Source: Halegenticoccus soli (GTDB taxonomy: Archaea; Halobacteriota; Halobacteria; Halobacteriales; Haloferacaceae). From it: DNA of 64,000 nt. The position numbers and the translations under genes are program-made. Within the stretch, counting starts at the first letter, position 1. Every line of letters starts with the position of its first letter. The notes below the pieces were generated by a model, which was not told the origin of the DNA, searched no databases, and worked only from the letters and a program-made list of their open reading frames with translations. Positions 60,979 to 64,000 of the stretch are shown here, piece after piece. The DNA lies in NCBI RefSeq assembly GCF_002844195.1, contig NZ_PEND01000006.1, positions 294,950 through 358,949 of the forward strand, given 5' to 3'.

Positions 60979-62619
60979 ATGTCCCGCCCCGGCTTCGACG
61001 CCTCGCTCGCCCGGCGCGACCCGGTCGCCCTCGCCGTCGGCGCGCTCGCGGCGCTCGCGCTCGCCGCCCGACTCGTCGGTCTCGGCGCGCGCCCGTTCCA
61101 CTGGGACGAGGGACGCGTCGGCTACTGGACGCTCCGCTACGCGGCGACGGGAGCCTTCGAGTACCGTCCCGTCGCCGGCGGCCCGTTCCTCCCGATCGCG
61201 AACACCCACGTCTTCGGCCTCCTCGGCGCGTCGGACTTCTCCGCCCGGCTGGTCGTCGCGCTGCTCGGGGGCCTCCTGCCGCTTTCGGCGCTGCTCTTTC
61301 GGACCCGCCTCCACGACGACGAGACCGTCGCCCTCGCCGCCTTCCTCGCCGCGAACCCGCTGCTGCTCTACTACTCGCGGTTCCTGCGCGGGGATCTCCC
61401 CCTCGCCGCCTTCTCGCTTCTCGCCGTCGGCTGCGCCGTCCGCCTGATCGACACCGACCGGCGTCGGTACCTCTACGCCGGGGCGGTCGCGCTGGGGCTC
61501 GCGCTCACGACCTCCGGGTTCGTCGTCGGGTACCTCGCGTGCTGGCTCGCCGCGGCGCTCCTGGTGTTCGACCACGTCCGAGTGCTCGGCGAGGGCCCCG
61601 CCGTCGCGCTCGAACGCCTCGGCGGCTACGCCCGGTGGATCCGCGGCCGGGCGACCCCGCTCGCGCGCGCCTTCCTGCTGACCGTCGCGACGGTCGTGTT
61701 CTTCTACGCGCCGCGCGGCGGCGCGCCCGGCGAACCCGATCTGTGGGACCCGCTGACGTTCCCCGCGGTGCTCGAAGCCGCGCTGGTCGGATCCGTCCGA
61801 AAGTTCCTCGGCGTTCGCGTCGAGGCCCGGGCCGGTCACGACTTCCTCTCGTTCGTCGCCGACTTCGCCGGCTTCCTCGCCGTCGGCGCGCTCGCGCTGT
61901 CGGCGTTCGCGCTCGTCGGGCTCCTCGTCGAGCGCTACGGCGGACGGAACCGGCCGCTCGTCGCGTTCGCCTCGTACTGGGGTGGCGCGGCCCTGCTCGT
62001 CTTCCCGATCGCGACGGAGGTGAGCGCGCCGTGGGTCGCCGTCCACGCCGTCGTCCCGCTTTCGATCCCCGCCGCCGTCGGCGGCGCGCTGCTGTTCCGG
62101 TTCGGAACGACCGCCGTCCGGCGGGAGAACGCGGCCGACATCGGCGTCGCGTCGCTGTTCGTCCTCGCCGCGGTCGTCCAGACGGGCGCCGTCGTCGCCT
62201 CGGACGTGTACGGCCCGAGCGACCGCGACAACCGCCTCGCCCAGTACGCCCAGCCCGCGGACGACCTGGCCCCGCTCGTCGCCGACGCCTCGGCGGCGAT
62301 CGAGGGCAACGACGGGGTCGACGTGCTCTACGTCGGCGAGTCGTTCTACACCGCGTACGAGCGGGGGAACGACCAACCGCCGGTCGCCGACCAGTGGGGC
62401 AACCGCCTCCCGCTCCCGTGGTACTTCGAGCGGATGAACGCCGAGACGGCGAGCGTTCGGAGCGCCGAAGACGTCGGCGCCGGACCCGACCTCCCGCCCG
62501 TCGTGGTCGCGGAGCCGAAACACCGGGACGCGCTCGAAGCGAGACTCGACGGGTACGACGCCGCGACGTACCGGCTCTCGCTGTGGAACCGCGAGGTCGT
62601 CGTCTTCACGCGGAGCTGA
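60979..62619 (+). CDS. Agl23-like flippase-activity-associated membrane protein (GT39/PMT-like)
   Basis: A 546-residue protein with about ten membrane spans. The first loop has RPFHWDEGRVGYWTLRYAAT with the acidic pair typical of GT-C enzymes, followed by SRFLRGDLPLAAFSLLAVG. It resembles the haloarchaeal family annotated 'flippase activity-associated protein Agl23'. GT-C proteins move sugars from lipid-phosphate carriers at the outer membrane face; the name rests on association with N-glycosylation and is not proof of flipping. It is far (50 kb) from aglB here. Confidence 0.8.
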   Translation: MSRPGFDASLARRDPVALAVGALAALALAARLVGLGARPFHWDEGRVGYWTLRYAATGAFEYRPVAGGPFLPIANTHVFGLLGASDFSARLVVALLGGLLPLSALLFRTRLHDDETVALAAFLAANPLLLYYSRFLRGDLPLAAFSLLAVGCAVRLIDTDRRRYLYAGAVALGLALTTSGFVVGYLACWLAAALLVFDHVRVLGEGPAVALERLGGYARWIRGRATPLARAFLLTVATVVFFYAPRGGAPGEPDLWDPLTFPAVLEAALVGSVRKFLGVRVEARAGHDFLSFVADFAGFLAVGALALSAFALVGLLVERYGGRNRPLVAFASYWGGAALLVFPIATEVSAPWVAVHAVVPLSIPAAVGGALLFRFGTTAVRRENAADIGVASLFVLAAVVQTGAVVASDVYGPSDRDNRLAQYAQPADDLAPLVADASAAIEGNDGVDVLYVGESFYTAYERGNDQPPVADQWGNRLPLPWYFERMNAETASVRSAEDVGAGPDLPPVVVAEPKHRDALEARLDGYDAATYRLSLWNREVVVFTRS

Positions 62620-62650
62620 ATTTTCCTGCGCTCTCCTCCCCTCCGCCTCG

Positions 62651-63421
62651 CTACGCCCGCGCGGCGACGTCGATCTCGCCCACGGGAGCCGGGCGCCGCG
62701 CCGCGAGAACGCCGGCCGTCGTCAGGAGCCCGCCGCTGAGACCGAGCGCGGCGACTCGGACCGAGGGCGGGAGCGCCGCGACCGCGAGGCCGCCCGCGGC
62801 CGCCCCCGCGACGAACGCCGCCTGCACGCCGATGACGGCCGCGATCGCCCGCCGGCCGCCGTCCGCCGCGTAGACGCCGCCCACGGCGGCCGTCTCGACG
62901 GTCGCGTGTCCGGCGAGGACGAGCGCCGCGACGACCCCGACCGCCGCGCCGGTCGCGGCGACGGCGGCGAGCAGCGCACCCTCGACCGCGCGGTGGAGCG
63001 CCACCGCCGCGAACGTCGCGTCCGCGCACCCGCCGCACGCCGACCCGCTCGTCTTCCGACCGCGGATCCCCGCCGCCGCGAGGCCGATCCCGGCGGCGGT
63101 TCCGACGCTCGCCGCGCCGAGGTCTTCGCCGAGCGCGAGCGCCGCGGCGAGGAAGCCGAGCGCGAAGAGGAGCGCGCCGAGCGCGCGCGGCGTCGCCCCG
63201 CGGTTTTCGACGCGGCGCGCGACGAGGAGTCCCCCGGCGAGACTCGCCGCCGCGCAGAGCGCCACGGCGAAGCCGGCGCTCACCGCCGGACCGCTCCCGG
63301 TCGCCGGGTTCCCGTGCGCCGAAACGACGCCCGTCAGCGGCGCGAAAGCGCCGGCCGCGCCGGCGATTCGGACGAGCGCCTCGCGGCCGGCGCGCCACCG
63401 GAGGGCGACTCGACGGCTCAC
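62651..63421 (-). CDS. ZIP-like metal transporter family protein
   Basis: A 256-residue membrane protein starting with GTG. It has about eight hydrophobic spans and very high Ala/Gly content. LHRAVEGALLAAVAATG and AGHATVETAAVGG recall the ZIP signatures HNxxEG and HxxxE of the metal-binding helices four and five. A CGGCAD motif precedes the first. Five bases separate it from the selenium-binding-protein stop, so it follows that gene in one operon. Metal unknown; annotation tentative. Confidence 0.55.
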   Translation of the reverse strand: MSRRVALRWRAGREALVRIAGAAGAFAPLTGVVSAHGNPATGSGPAVSAGFAVALCAAASLAGGLLVARRVENRGATPRALGALLFALGFLAAALALGEDLGAASVGTAAGIGLAAAGIRGRKTSGSACGGCADATFAAVALHRAVEGALLAAVAATGAAVGVVAALVLAGHATVETAAVGGVYAADGGRRAIAAVIGVQAAFVAGAAAGGLAVAALPPSVRVAALGLSGGLLTTAGVLAARRPAPVGEIDVAARA

Positions 63422-63425
63422 CGTC

Positions 63426-64000
63426 TCAGATCCAGACGTCGCTGGTGCAGTCGGCGTCCGGCCAGCGGATCTCGTGGGCGCGGGCGGGCCCGTCGGGGAG
63501 GTCGCCGAAGTCCACGAGGAACTCCTCGTCCAGCTCCATCGTCCCCTTCCGCGGGTTCACGTTCGCCTTCAGCATCACCGACCCGCGCTCGCCCTCCTCC
63601 GGGTAGAACTGGTTGTCCCACGTGGAGTACAGCGACGTCGTGAAGTAGAGTCGCTCGCCGTCGAGCGACAGCTGCAGCATCTGCGGACCGGCGACGACGG
63701 GTCGGTCCCGCTCCTCCGTCGCCGCGGTCGGGTGGCGCTCGCCGAACAGTCCGCCCGCGGAGATCGTGTCCGCCAACCGGGGGTTCGCGGGGTCGGAGAC
63801 GTCGTACATGCGGACGTCGCCGTGGAGCCAGTTGGAGAAAAAGAGGTAGCGGTCGTCCATCGACACGAGGAGGTCGGTGACGAGTCCGGGGACGGGCATC
63901 TCCCAGTCGTCGTGCTCGCGCGGTTCGACGTCGATCACTTTCTCCGCGCGCCACTCGCCGTCGCGCTCGGAAAAGTGGAACACGTTCGACGACAGCGCCG
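63426..64000 (-). CDS. Selenium-binding protein / methanethiol oxidase family, C-terminal part only
   Basis: The frame runs off the window end, so only the last ~190 residues are seen. VPGLVTDLLVSMDDRYLFFS, NWLHGDVRMYDVSDPANPRL, GPQMLQLSLDGERLYFTTSL, YSTWDNQFYP and ARAHEIRWPDADCTSDVW match the SBP56 beta-propeller proteins, which include methanethiol oxidases (copper-dependent in bacteria). The His in NWLHGD is a probable metal-site residue. Confidence 0.88.
   Translation of the reverse strand, partial: ALSSNVFHFSERDGEWRAEKVIDVEPREHDDWEMPVPGLVTDLLVSMDDRYLFFSNWLHGDVRMYDVSDPANPRLADTISAGGLFGERHPTAATEERDRPVVAGPQMLQLSLDGERLYFTTSLYSTWDNQFYPEEGERGSVMLKANVNPRKGTMELDEEFLVDFGDLPDGPARAHEIRWPDADCTSDVWI

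Overview
The window is chromosomal DNA from a halophilic archaeon. It is GC-rich, its predicted proteins are acidic (Asp/Glu-rich), and many genes have an archaeal TATA-like box 25-30 bases before the start codon with little or no leader. Marker families are haloarchaeal: AglB, AglJ, Agl23, HalOD1, bacterio-opsin-activator-type HTH regulators, halocyanin and HEWD. The order agl genes - leuA/ilv/leu - glpR/pfkB/ptf - gluconate dehydratase matches what I recall of Haloferax-like genomes (memory, not a search).

Layout. 0-6.4 kb holds housekeeping and regulatory singletons: an endonuclease/exonuclease/phosphatase protein, a TrmB regulator, a HAD phosphatase, CutA, HEWD, EthD, GNAT and a methyltransferase. 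6.5-23.6 kb is a cell-surface glycosylation locus: a DUF368 lipid-carrier transporter coupled to the oligosaccharyltransferase AglB, several glycosyltransferases, a polysaccharide flippase, the dolichyl-phosphate glycosyltransferase AglJ, and five alkaline-phosphatase-superfamily proteins. 23.6-29.2 kb has small genes, including a ribbon-helix-helix protein, a 44-residue membrane microprotein and a 683-residue protein with a caspase-like CHAT domain. 29.6-38.3 kb is the branched-chain amino acid operon region (leuA, ilvB, ilvN, ilvC, a small duplicated-motif gene, leuC, leuD, leuB). 38.4-44.4 kb is the fructose module: a GlpR-type repressor, 1-phosphofructokinase and a complete bacterial-type fructose PTS. 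44.5-64 kb is mixed: two Bat-type HTH regulators, small zinc-ribbon proteins, a MOSC protein, formamidase, gluconate dehydratase, halocyanin, a HAD protein, rhodanese-lactamase, ferredoxin, DUF211, a VIT-family membrane protein, a universal stress protein, Agl23, a ZIP-like protein and the end of a selenium-binding protein gene.

The most unusual signals are not protein genes. (1) A tandem array of hairpins at 48671-48883, just after the gluconate dehydratase gene, has a 50-base period; each variable stem differs in sequence but remains perfectly self-complementary. (2) A family of about 107-base intergenic elements with long terminal inverted repeats occurs three times (45015, 58161, 59668) and shows compensatory and G-U-preserving changes. 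(3) The ilvB gene is preceded by what looks like an attenuation-type leader peptide (31004-31108) ending in Leu-Ile-Ile-Val codons directly against a hairpin that spans its stop codon. (4) leuA is frame-disrupted relative to its only plausible start codon. (5) A shared 12-base motif occurs three times at the two promoter regions of the fructose genes, a good operator candidate.

All family names come from reading the translations; no searches were run.
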